NCBI GenBank assembly: GCA_964603435.1
Contig: CAZRUM010000028.1
Span: 1-13,531 of the forward strand
DNA: 13,531 bases
Direction of reading: 5' to 3'
DNA from: CAZRUM01 sp964603435
Lineage (GTDB): Bacteria > Patescibacteriota > Patescibacteriia > Magasanikbacterales > UBA922
The notes beneath the pieces are model-generated. The model ran no database searches. It had not been told where the DNA came from and worked only from the letters and a program-made list of their open reading frames with translations. The position numbers were made by a program, and so were the translations under genes. How positions within the stretch are numbered: the first letter of the stretch is position 1; every line of letters starts with the position of its first letter. Positions 1 through 5,189 of this stretch are shown here, one piece after another.

Positions 1-43
1 AGGGACAGCTTCCGAACTTTTTTTGTTAAAAATAGCTATTAAT

Positions 44-175
44 TTAATTGTTAAATAATTTTGAAAGTATTTCTTCTGGGCCAAGATCATACCCAGAAAG
101 CAAGCCAATTGATAATAATAAAAAAAATATTAAGACAATAATAATTACAGTAATTAATAATTTTGATTTTTTCAT
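44..175 (-). CDS. small single-pass membrane peptide, hypothetical
   Basis: This is a 43-residue open frame starting MKKSKLLITV, followed by a hydrophobic stretch (about residues 6-27, mostly I, L, V, F) and a short polar tail (SGYDLGPEEILSKLFNN). The Lys-rich start, one membrane span and compact acidic tail are what a real small membrane peptide or an uncleaved signal anchor would look like. No ribosome-binding site precedes the ATG, but that is normal for the AT-rich genes here. It lies downstream of the RelA/SpoT-type gene on the same strand, about 200 bases away. The function is unknown and I do not recognise a family. A chance ORF in AT-rich DNA remains possible. Confidence 0.45.
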   Translation of the reverse strand: MKKSKLLITVIIIVLIFFLLLSIGLLSGYDLGPEEILSKLFNN

Positions 176-372
176 AATTTTAATTTAATAACATACTTGG
201 GTTCTAGAATCTAAAGCAACAGCATTAGAAGTTTGAATCCAAGATATTTAATATACCAAAAAATCGTCTATTCGTTAATTTTATTTCTCCCTTGGTGAAA
301 CGATTTTCGAATCTGTTTGCAGAGCTACCCTGCACTTCTACTTACTACATAAAAGTAATTAGTATAACCATT

Positions 373-1008
373 TTAAATTTCTTTGTATTCAACATTTTTA
401 TTTTTTGCTAATTCTTCCAGTTGTTCGTCGGCTAATTCTAAGAGTGCGCTTAATCGTGAAAGTTTTCTTTTGGTGTCATGAGAAGTATTCCATTCATGTT
501 TATAATTTATTTTATGCTCCATTATAGCCCAAGCATCCATAAATACGGTTCTCACCTGAACCTCGGCAATAAAATGTTTCAATAATTTGTATTTATTTTT
601 AGTAATTTGTTTTTTATTTAACTGTAATTCAAAGTGATGTGATCTATACCAAAATTTATGTGGACTTATATTCTTTTCTTTATTGCTAAAATCCGATATT
701 TTGAAATTATTTTGTAAAATAGCTTCTACTTGTTTTACTTCTTCTGGAAAGTTGCAAATTATCCTGATGGCACAAAGGTCTTTTATGTCAAAAAGAGGAT
801 TTTTGTATTTCTTGCGTATCATTTTATTTTGAAAGGATCTTATTTTTTTTGGTCGTCCAGTTACATCAAAAAATTCAATGCCTGATTTTATTAGAACAGA
901 TTTTATTAAAATTCTAAGCTCTTGGCTTAGTTTTTTATATTCAGGATAAAGTTTTGAATACTTCTGAACTGTCTCTTTTTGAGCCTTTGACAGTGTTTTT
1001 GATTTCAT
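373..1008 (-). CDS. small RelA/SpoT-domain protein, putative (p)ppGpp synthetase
   Basis: A 211-residue single-domain protein of the RelA/SpoT nucleotidyltransferase family, which moves pyrophosphate from ATP to the 3' position of GDP or GTP to make alarmones. Visible motifs: GRPKKIRSFQNK (residues 51-62, basic nucleotide-binding loop), DLCAIRII (77-84, with D77 as the likely metal ligand), YRSHHFEL (121-128), and EVQVRT followed by AWAIMEH (149-165, with E149 the catalytic Glu position). There is no HD hydrolase, TGS or ACT domain, so it is a small alarmone synthetase rather than a full Rel. The last 30 residues are probably helical. It could be a housekeeping enzyme or a toxic synthetase (toxSAS); no clear antitoxin lies beside it. 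A good promoter lies upstream at 1157-1185. The family call is firm; the biological role is not. Confidence 0.85.
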   Translation of the reverse strand: MKSKTLSKAQKETVQKYSKLYPEYKKLSQELRILIKSVLIKSGIEFFDVTGRPKKIRSFQNKMIRKKYKNPLFDIKDLCAIRIICNFPEEVKQVEAILQNNFKISDFSNKEKNISPHKFWYRSHHFELQLNKKQITKNKYKLLKHFIAEVQVRTVFMDAWAIMEHKINYKHEWNTSHDTKRKLSRLSALLELADEQLEELAKNKNVEYKEI

Positions 1009-1016
1009 ATTTATTA

Positions 1017-1154
1017 TTAAATTATTTTCTTCAAAAACTCATAAATCTCTACCATAGCTCGAGTTTCCATTTTACAATATGTAAGCAAATCTTCTTCAAT
1101 CTGTTTTTTCTTTGAGTCAGGAGTATCTTGTGAAAGATAAAAGTCATGATATAT
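1017..1154 (-). pseudogene. C-terminal remnant of a DUF2779-type protein
   Basis: On the minus strand a frame runs from just after a TAG (1155-1157) to a TAA at 1017-1019. It reads HDFYLSQDTPDSKKKQIEEDLL then TYCKMETRAMVEIYEFLKK. The 'dLL-YC--dT-AMv-iy-fL' pattern matches my recollection of the C-terminal end of DUF2779 nuclease-like proteins, which are common in CPR genomes. No start codon and no upstream homologous sequence are present, so this is a 45-codon stub of a much longer gene. It sits inside the transcribed leader of the alarmone synthetase and ends 8 bases before that gene's ATG, which suggests a deletion fused a new promoter to the end of the old gene. The family assignment comes from memory of a short motif and is moderate. 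Confidence 0.5.
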
Positions 1155-1156
1155 CT

Positions 1157-1185
1157 ATATTACTCCTGAAAATGGTCTTTGTCAA
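1157..1185 (-). promoter_or_regulatory. promoter for the alarmone synthetase
   Basis: On the minus strand TTGACA (1180-1185) is separated by exactly 17 bases from TAATAT (1157-1162). It lies immediately after the terminator of the preceding membrane-protein gene and reads toward the synthetase at 1008. The transcript would start near 1150 and carry a leader of about 140 bases that contains the DUF2779 remnant. Confidence 0.75.
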
Positions 1186-1188
1186 ACA

Positions 1189-1214
1189 AAAAACCGCTTG
1201 TATAAGCGATTTTT
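1189..1214 (-). terminator. intrinsic terminator of the membrane-protein gene
   Basis: CGCTT (1195-1199) pairs with AAGCG (1204-1208) around a GTAT loop. After one mismatch, an A5/T5 extension (1189-1193 with 1210-1214) follows. On the minus strand the stem is followed by a T-run, as expected for termination after the gene that ends at 1268. Confidence 0.65.
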
Positions 1215-1241
1215 GCTCGGTGGGACGGACTATGTTCGAAC
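1211..1241 (-). repeat. partial copy of the tRNA-Asn 3' end
   Basis: Fourteen bases (1211-1224) are identical to the 3' end of the tRNA-Asn gene and its immediate flank (2024-2037): the acceptor strand, discriminator G and following bases. A T-loop-like GTTCGAA follows at 1234-1240, shifted by 5 bases relative to the true tRNA. The rest of the T-arm does not pair, so this is not a functional tRNA. The two copies bracket the membrane-protein gene at 1268-1930. This could be an attachment-site duplication or the scar of a tRNA gene duplication. Confidence 0.55.
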
Positions 1242-1267
1242 TGAGATAAGTGTGAGATTAGATTATT

Positions 1268-1930
1268 TTAAAAAATAAAATTCGTAATATATTCAATGGT
1301 ACTATAATTATCTCCTGTTATCTGAAAAAAGACCGGGAGAATAGAAATTAAAAAAAATAAAACTAATATGCTTATAATGACAATACCAAAAATAAACCCT
1401 ATCAATCTGTCTTTTTCTATTAACCACAGAATTAATGCTCCAATTATTAGCCAATAAGGTAAACTGAGCAATAGTATCAGTTGAATTATTATTATGAAGA
1501 TAAATAAATTGTGAGGTTTAGTATTTATTCTAGATGTGTATTGATGATTACTCTTCCTTGTATTTATTTCAATATATTCATCAATCTTACTATCCAAAGT
1601 AAATATTTTGTTAAAAGTATGATTGTAATAACCACTCTTTAGTACTAAGCTATTATCCTTTTTAAAAAAAACATCGGCAAAAAATCCACTCGGTGCTAAC
1701 CAGGTTCTAATATTACTTGTCAATACATAATCTACTGTATGATTATCAGTAAAGGATTCATTAAAATCACTACAGGGAGAACTGGAGCAGACCCCTCCTC
1801 GTATCAATGTTAGATTTGAAGAAAATAAAAAAATTAAACAAAGAAAAAATAAGAAAGTTATCTTGTTATTCAAAATCCAGTCAGTTATTTTTTTTATATT
1901 ACTTAATGTCATATAAATATATTCTAACAT
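1268..1930 (-). CDS. multi-pass membrane protein, hypothetical
   Basis: A 220-residue protein that I do not recognise. It has an N-terminal membrane span (about residues 23-43), then roughly 95 residues of polar sequence (about 45-140) probably outside the cytoplasm, including a CSSSPC motif (48-53) that could form a disulfide or bind metal. After that come two or three closely spaced hydrophobic segments (about 142-172 and 176-203). Met1 and Met7 are both possible starts; neither has a convincing ribosome-binding site. The gene is bracketed by a real tRNA-Asn 3' end on one side and a partial copy of it on the other, so it may be cargo of a small integrated element. A terminator follows at 1189-1214. 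Confidence 0.6.
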   Translation of the reverse strand: MLEYIYMTLSNIKKITDWILNNKITFLFFLCLIFLFSSNLTLIRGGVCSSSPCSDFNESFTDNHTVDYVLTSNIRTWLAPSGFFADVFFKKDNSLVLKSGYYNHTFNKIFTLDSKIDEYIEINTRKSNHQYTSRINTKPHNLFIFIIIIQLILLLSLPYWLIIGALILWLIEKDRLIGFIFGIVIISILVLFFLISILPVFFQITGDNYSTIEYITNFIF

Positions 1931-1982
1931 TTTTAAAATAATAACTCCACGTCTCCCACCCCCATCACCAAAGTTCGAACCA

Positions 1983-2010
1983 AAAAATCAGCTAAAATAA
2001 GCTGATTTTT
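1983..2010 (-). terminator. terminator downstream of tRNA-Asn
   Basis: A perfect 11-bp stem (1983-1993 with 2000-2010) with a 6-base loop and A/T runs on the outer arms. It lies about 20 bases past the tRNA 3' end. It is symmetrical enough to act in both directions. Confidence 0.7.
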
Positions 2011-2028
2011 GAGGTTTTTAAACTTTTG

Positions 2029-2451
2029 CTCGGTGGGTGGGATTCGAACCCACGACCCATTGGTTACACTTACCTTCTGGTTTCCCAAAAGAGTGGACTA
2101 TATCTTCACCCTCGCCTAGCATCTGCCAAAGACAGATGAACTGGATTTTATCCAGAGCGTTCGGGTGCAAGGCGCTTCGAATCCGATCAAGTCGGATCCT
2201 ACTCCCCGAAGGGATAGTCTCTGAACCTTCTCTATTTTCTCATCCCTTCTTCAACGAAGAAAAAATTTAATCTCGCAATGGAGAAGAAATTAGAGCTTGG
2301 ATGCTGATTGCCCATTCTATCATAGATAGAGTTTGGGGTTCCAGCAGTTCACCTTGTTTTCATCTTGATGTTTCTATCAAGAGCTGCTATTAGCTAGTTT
2401 TCACCAGCATTCTAGTCACAGCCAATTGCTCTACCACTGAGCTACCACCGA
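2029..2451 (-). tRNA. tRNA-Asn(GUU), interrupted by a group I intron
   Basis: The 5' exon is 2451-2418 (34 nt) and the 3' exon is 2066-2029 (38 nt), giving a 72-nt mature tRNA. Stems seen: acceptor TCGGTGG/CCACCGA (7 bp), D-stem GCTC/GAGC, anticodon stem ATTGG/CCAAT, and T-stem GTGGG/CCCAC with loop TTCGAAT. After intron removal the anticodon loop is CTGTTAA, giving anticodon GUU. The U1-A72 pair and discriminator G73 match bacterial tRNA-Asn, and the D-arm and T-arm resemble Bacillus subtilis tRNA-Asn as I remember it. CCA is not encoded (G73 is followed by CAA), so it must be added by the CCA enzyme. Removing the intron between U33 and the next base would instead give a Thr UGU anticodon, but the identity elements and the intron guide sequence argue against that. 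Confidence 0.92.
2067..2417 (-). ncRNA. group I self-splicing intron in the tRNA-Asn anticodon
   Basis: A 351-nt intron inserted between anticodon bases U35 and U36, with no internal ORF. The conserved R element GTTCAGAGACTA (complement at 2215-2226) and S element AAGATATAGTCC (complement at 2095-2106) are both present; together they form P7 and the guanosine site. The 5' exon end GGCTGT (2423-2418) pairs with the internal guide GCAGCT (2387-2382), putting the splice-site U opposite G as required. A CTAG/CTAG extension of P1 lies between them. P2 is TCTTGAT/ATCAAGA just after the guide. The intron ends in G (2067). A Q-like stretch containing GGGCAATCAGC follows P3. It resembles the cyanobacterial tRNA-Leu (IC3) type, but subgroup assignment needs a covariance model. 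Confidence 0.93.
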
Positions 2452-2616
2452 ATAAATTGTTTAATGTGTTTACAAAATTAATTTGTAAACACATAGTACA
2501 TCTTATTTTTTAGTAACGAAAGTGGCCTACTGCCTTCCCACTTTGAGAGGAAGCTTGAATTTATCCGGCGCAGCTCTGCGTAGCAAGAGCGAAGACGGAC
2601 CGAATAAATTGTCTAA
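2447..2616. repeat. insertion between tRNA-Asn and its promoter, flanked by 18-bp direct repeats
   Basis: An 18-base sequence that includes the first five bases of the tRNA and its upstream flank (2447-2464) recurs at 2599-2616 with one mismatch. The 134 bases between them contain a 13-bp perfect hairpin (2464-2494), a 7-bp hairpin (CCACTTT with AAAGTGG, about 2521-2546), and a GC-rich palindromic segment (about 2565-2598, including CGCAGCTCTGCG) framed by AATTTAT (2558-2564) and ATAAATT (2604-2610). No coding sequence is seen. The layout suggests a small non-coding element inserted at the tRNA 5' end, or a local duplication. Confidence 0.55.
2464..2494. repeat. perfect 13-bp hairpin upstream of the tRNA
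   Basis: Positions 2464-2476 are the exact reverse complement of 2482-2494, around a 5-base loop. It lies 13 bases before the tRNA 5' end. No T-run follows on the minus strand, so it is unlikely to terminate the tRNA transcript. It may guide 5' processing or be part of the inserted element. Confidence 0.7.
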
Positions 2617-2626
2617 GAACGGAAAT

Positions 2627-2655
2627 ATTGTACCATAGTTTTTTAGAGAAGTCAA
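2627..2655 (-). promoter_or_regulatory. promoter reading toward tRNA-Asn
   Basis: TTGACT (complement at 2650-2655), a 17-base spacer and TACAAT (complement at 2627-2632) on the minus strand. It is the best minus-strand promoter upstream of the tRNA, leaving a leader of about 170 bases created by the inserted segment. It is divergent from the promoter at 2682-2710. Confidence 0.7.
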
Positions 2656-2681
2656 GCTTTGTCCACATTTACTCTTTTCTA

Positions 2682-2710
2682 TTGACAGAGCAGCTTAAAA
2701 ATGCTATACT
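2682..2710 (+). promoter_or_regulatory. strong promoter for the small basic protein
   Basis: Consensus TTGACA (2682-2687), a 17-base spacer and TATACT (2705-2710). Transcription would begin near 2717, about 26 bases before the ATG at 2743. With the terminator at 2986-3024 it defines a single short transcription unit of about 300 bases. Confidence 0.85.
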
Positions 2711-2742
2711 CAGCCTAATTATTTTTTAAAAATATTAAATAT

Positions 2743-2970
2743 ATGTTAGGTAAAGTTCTGAAAAAAATGCAAAAGGATGCTAAGCCTGCCCGCAAAGCTA
2801 GCGCTAGCGTTGCAGGCGGGAAAAAAGGAGATGAACCTCCAATAGAAAATCCTGGCTACCCTCAAACCCGCAACAACAGCAGAGGATTTCATGCTAAAGG
2901 TAGCAGCTTGCGTGGGGCCGAGAGACAAAGAAGCATGGGAAACCATCACCACAAATCATCTGTCTCATAA
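2743..2970 (+). CDS. small basic protein carrying an in-frame palindromic repeat, hypothetical
   Basis: A 75-residue frame between a strong promoter and a strong terminator. The N-terminus MLGKVLKKMQKDAK is basic and probably helical. Residues 15-26 (PARKASASVAGG) are encoded exactly by a 36-base palindromic repeat. The rest (KKGDEPPIENPGYPQ then TRNNSRGFHAKGSSLRGAE and a His/Ser-rich end) is polar and probably unstructured. I do not recognise the family. The repeat is a whole number of codons and keeps the frame open, which favours real coding, but a short structured RNA cannot be excluded. No ribosome-binding site is seen. Confidence 0.6.
   Translation: MLGKVLKKMQKDAKPARKASASVAGGKKGDEPPIENPGYPQTRNNSRGFHAKGSSLRGAERQRSMGNHHHKSSVS
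2785..2820. repeat. REP-like GC-rich palindrome inside a gene
   Basis: A 36-base element with a perfect inner palindrome GCTAGCGCTAGC (2797-2808) and outer arms CCTGCCCGCAA and TTGCAGGCGGG. Its high GC stands out from the AT-rich surroundings. It resembles the dispersed palindromes of CPR genomes and, loosely, the element at 11101-11118. Confidence 0.7.
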
Positions 2971-2985
2971 AAATATTTTACAAAC

Positions 2986-3024
2986 AAAAAAACAGTCCCG
3001 ACATAATGTCGGGACTGTTTTTTT
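2986..3024. terminator. bidirectional terminator between convergent genes
   Basis: CAGTCCCGAC (2993-3002) pairs perfectly with GTCGGGACTG (3008-3017) around a 5-base loop, with an A-run before and a T-run after. It serves both the small basic protein (+) and the zinc-ribbon protein (-). Confidence 0.95.
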
Positions 3025-3032
3025 AATATCTA

Positions 3033-3758
3033 TTATTTTTTCTTCTTAGCTATTTTCTTCTTAGCCTTAACCTTAGCTTTTGTTTTAATAACTTTCTTGA
3101 CTTTCTTTTTAGCAGAAAGCTTTTTCTTGACTACTTTCTTTACGGCTGGTTTTTTAGTAGAAGTTTTTTTCTTCTCTGTTTTTTCTTCCTTTTCTTCAAC
3201 GCCAAACAAAGGAACTTCCTTTACTTTTTTGACCTCTTTTACTTTCTTAGTTTTCTCTTTTTTTTCTTTCTTCTCAACAGAAAGTCCTAATGAAGTCATG
3301 ATCATGTCCAATTTTACATTTATTGTTTTCAATTCTTCACTAGATTGAACACCACCTTTGGTGTTACCACCTTTTTCAAAACAATTACTGCAATAAACTG
3401 GTTTGCTAGAAGTAGGTCTAAAAGGTACTTCACAATCTTCACCACATTTTGAACAAACTGCTTTAAACATTTGTTTATCAGCACCATAGCTTGGTCTATC
3501 ACGTCTATCATCTCTGTCATTTCTATCACCACCATAGCTTGGTCTACTATTTCCACCACCTTGTTTTTCAAAACATTGACTACAAAATACAGGTTTAGAT
3601 CCTGTTGGTTTAAAAGGTACTTCACAACTATTACCACATTCGCTACAAATAGCGCGATGCATACTTGGTCGTCCACCATTTCTATCGTCAGATCTATTTG
3701 AACCACCAAATGATCTTCCTCCACCACCACGTCTGTCGTCTCTATTATAATTTCCCAT
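3033..3758 (-). CDS. tandem zinc-ribbon protein with Lys-rich H1-like tail
   Basis: A 241-residue protein in three parts. The first 35 residues are a Gly/Arg/Asp-rich linker of RGG type. Two near-identical zinc ribbons follow: C38-x2-C41 with C59-x2-C62, and C102-x2-C105 with C123-x2-C126. Each has the pattern CGxxCEVPFxPTxSKPVxC, which I associate with the zf-trcl / CxxC-x17-CxxC family. They are joined by another RD-rich linker. From about residue 162 on the sequence is almost all K, with V, E, T and A, ending in repeated KK(V/T/A)K blocks like a bacterial histone-H1 tail. The likely role is nucleic-acid binding (RNA or DNA) in the cytoplasm, but there is no direct evidence for a target. 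Start at the ATG 3756-3758, about 35 bases after the predicted transcription start. Confidence 0.85.
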   Translation of the reverse strand: MGNYNRDDRRGGGGRSFGGSNRSDDRNGGRPSMHRAICSECGNSCEVPFKPTGSKPVFCSQCFEKQGGGNSRPSYGGDRNDRDDRRDRPSYGADKQMFKAVCSKCGEDCEVPFRPTSSKPVYCSNCFEKGGNTKGGVQSSEELKTINVKLDMIMTSLGLSVEKKEKKEKTKKVKEVKKVKEVPLFGVEEKEEKTEKKKTSTKKPAVKKVVKKKLSAKKKVKKVIKTKAKVKAKKKIAKKKK

Positions 3759-3800
3759 ACTTATTTTTTTAATCCCGATTAAGCCGGGAAAGTTTATATT

Positions 3801-3829
3801 AATTTATCACATTTTGACATGAAAATCAA
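3801..3829 (-). promoter_or_regulatory. promoter for the zinc-ribbon protein
   Basis: TTGATT (complement at 3824-3829), a 17-base spacer and TAAATT (complement at 3801-3806), with TG one base before the -10. The short leader contains a small CCCG/CGGG hairpin (about 3775-3788) followed by an A-run, not a T-run, so it is not a terminator. Confidence 0.65.
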
Positions 3830-3962
3830 TCAATGAATGCCAAAGTGTAACATAAAAAAAATAGTTTGTCAACCCCCTACACTATATTTAAGCTTTGTTG
3901 TATAATAAATATGAAAACTGTCACAACCTTGCCTTTGGGCTATGCCCGGGAGGAGCTCTGGA

Positions 3963-4208
3963 ATGCCTCTGTTTGCCCTCGGTTTCTTACTAGTCGCTCT
4001 TATGGGCATCTCGACCTATAGAAAGTCTCGCCAACCTCACGTGAGACTGGAACTGCAGGAAGGGCCGGACGAAGAGTTCGACATGAACCTGTACTTCAGC
4101 GCCGAGGAGATCTGGGACTGGGGCACGGCTACCCTGGTCATGTCACCCATTTGCCTCTTCTTTGCTGGTGTTGTTCTCTTCGTTTCCACTGGAACCCCCG
4201 CCCCGTAA
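3963..4208 (+). CDS. GC-rich cassette gene 1: small two-span membrane protein, hypothetical
   Basis: An 81-residue protein starting MPLFALGFLL, with a hydrophobic N-terminus (about 2-17), a central acidic soluble part (residues 30-52, many E and D) and a second membrane span (about 57-75). The ATG at 3963 is chosen over 3942 because GGGAGGAG (3948-3955) sits at the right distance before it. A TATAAT at 3901-3906 is a probable -10; no good -35 is visible. The coding sequence is roughly 55-60% GC by eye and uses C/G-ending codons, in sharp contrast to its neighbours. It is followed by a long imperfect hairpin and T-run. I do not recognise the protein. Composition, ribosome-binding site and layout suggest acquired DNA. 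Confidence 0.65.
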   Translation: MPLFALGFLLVALMGISTYRKSRQPHVRLELQEGPDEEFDMNLYFSAEEIWDWGTATLVMSPICLFFAGVVLFVSTGTPAP

Positions 4209-4281
4209 GGTTCCCCTCCTCCGAGGCACCATTGTGTGCTACATTGCTACGACCACTACGTGGGCAAGGAGGTGAAGCACG
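4209..4281 (+). other. 3' untranslated region of cassette 1 with an orphan Shine-Dalgarno match
   Basis: AAGGAGGTGA (4266-4275) is a perfect 10-base complement of the usual 16S rRNA 3' end, yet no ATG follows within reach. Upstream, TTCCCCTCCTC (about 4211-4221) is nearly its reverse complement, so the two can pair. A CCAC-TAC-GTGG mini-hairpin (4253-4263) lies between them. Function unknown. Confidence 0.4.
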
Positions 4282-4360
4282 ATCCCCATTCACCAACTTG
4301 CTTTGTTTCTAAAGTATAAGAGACAGAGTAAGGAGATGTGAATGGGGATTTTGTTTTTTT
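4282..4360 (+). terminator. long-hairpin terminator of cassette 1
   Basis: Outer stem 4282-4293 with 4338-4349 (12 bp, perfect) and inner stem 4297-4310 with 4319-4332 (14 pairs, three of them G-U) around an 8-base loop. It is followed by TTTTG and seven Ts. The stem is unusually long for a terminator. Confidence 0.8.
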
Positions 4361-4371
4361 AAAGTCTACTA

Positions 4372-4400
4372 TTGACAAAACAACTATTTATACATATACT
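4372..4400 (+). promoter_or_regulatory. promoter for the lipoprotein gene
   Basis: TTGACA (4372-4377), a 17-base spacer and TATACT (4395-4400). It begins 12 bases after the cassette 1 terminator and lies 38 bases before the ATG at 4439. Confidence 0.85.
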
Positions 4401-4438
4401 GAATCAAATTGGTTTTAAGCCCATATTAAGATAATTTT

Positions 4439-5122
4439 ATGAAAAAAGGAATTATTACCTTATCACTACTACTCCTACTTGTCACGACTGGTTGTTCTTG
4501 GCAAGAAACTTTTCAAGAAGAAAAAGAAAGCTATATAGATTCTGAACTAAAACAACATGAAGAGACTGGAGCAGAAGAAATAAATGAAGAATATGAAGAA
4601 ATGGACACAACAGGCTGGAATGAATTTAATAGTGCTATTTTTCCTATCTCATTTAAATACCCAACTAACTGGACATTTGGAGAGGAACGTCCAGTAAATC
4701 CAGATATGTCTAGTTGGGGACGTATTGGTGGAGGAGATGGTCAGGGCTCAAGCATTAGCATATATAGAAATGGTATTTATTCTGATGCGGCTAACCTAGA
4801 TGAAACACTTGATGAGCATATGCAACGCATGTATGAATATTATGTCGATCAGGCAGAAAACCATGATGGCAATATAGTTTATGCAAGACCATACAGTTCA
4901 GACAATTATGAGCCCCACGATATAAACGGCTATCCTGCCTACAGACAGACTGGTGCTCAATATGCTGACGAAAAAGTCAAAATGATCTTTGTAAAAATGG
5001 ATAAACCTATTTTGGCCATAGTATATACCGATGCAACTTCTATGCTCGATAATTTTGAAGCCGAACAATTACCACAAATACTCAAAATTCTCTCCACACT
5101 TATGATAGTAAATGAAGAATAA
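4439..5122 (+). CDS. putative lipoprotein with a PsbP-like secreted domain
   Basis: A 227-residue protein with a lipoprotein signal peptide: MKKG, a hydrophobic core (about 5-15) and VTTGC, with Cys19 the likely lipidated residue. An acidic linker follows (about 25-58, many E and K). The globular part begins near residue 60 with 'FPISFKYPTNWTFGEE', the pattern of small secreted domains of PsbP/Mog1 fold that are frequent in CPR lipoproteins. It ends with a hydrophobic strand, ILSTLMI. It should be anchored to the outer face of the membrane. No enzymatic motif is seen and the function is unknown. It forms a single-gene transcription unit with its own promoter and a terminator at 5134-5170. Confidence 0.7.
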   Translation: MKKGIITLSLLLLLVTTGCSWQETFQEEKESYIDSELKQHEETGAEEINEEYEEMDTTGWNEFNSAIFPISFKYPTNWTFGEERPVNPDMSSWGRIGGGDGQGSSISIYRNGIYSDAANLDETLDEHMQRMYEYYVDQAENHDGNIVYARPYSSDNYEPHDINGYPAYRQTGAQYADEKVKMIFVKMDKPILAIVYTDATSMLDNFEAEQLPQILKILSTLMIVNEE

Positions 5123-5133
5123 TATATAAATAA

Positions 5134-5170
5134 AGATTTAAAAACTGCCATAGAGGTAGTTTTTAAATCT
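5134..5170 (+). terminator. terminator of the lipoprotein gene
   Basis: A 15-16 bp stem (5134-5149 with 5155-5170, one G-U pair) around a 5-base loop. The descending arm is T-rich and takes the place of a separate T-run. Confidence 0.7.
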
Positions 5171-5189
5171 CAGACCCCCTTGACAAACT

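Noticed and set aside
2037..2270. Open frame of 77 codons on the plus strand
   Set aside because: It lies antisense to the group I intron and tRNA 3' exon; its opening residues come from the T-arm of the tRNA. Not a gene.
2029..2451. tRNA-Thr(UGU) reading of the interrupted tRNA
   Set aside because: It needs splicing after U33, where the guide would place A opposite the splice-site U; U1-A72 and discriminator G73 are Asn-like.
3329..3730. 133-codon minus-strand frame inside the zinc-ribbon gene
   Set aside because: It is the same strand in another frame, a by-product of repetitive codons; the zinc-ribbon frame has clear Cys motifs.
3911..4020. 36-codon leader ORF starting at the ATG at 3911 ahead of cassette 1
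   Set aside because: The ATG lies only 5 bases after the TATAAT and is probably not transcribed; there is no ribosome-binding site.
4314..4326. GTATAAGAGACAG, identical to 13 bases of a common transposon-based library adapter end, suggesting a chimeric assembly join
   Set aside because: It lies inside the inner stem of the cassette 1 terminator, where most bases are explained by pairing with 4297-4310, and the rest of the adapter is not present. Chance is more likely, though read coverage would settle it.
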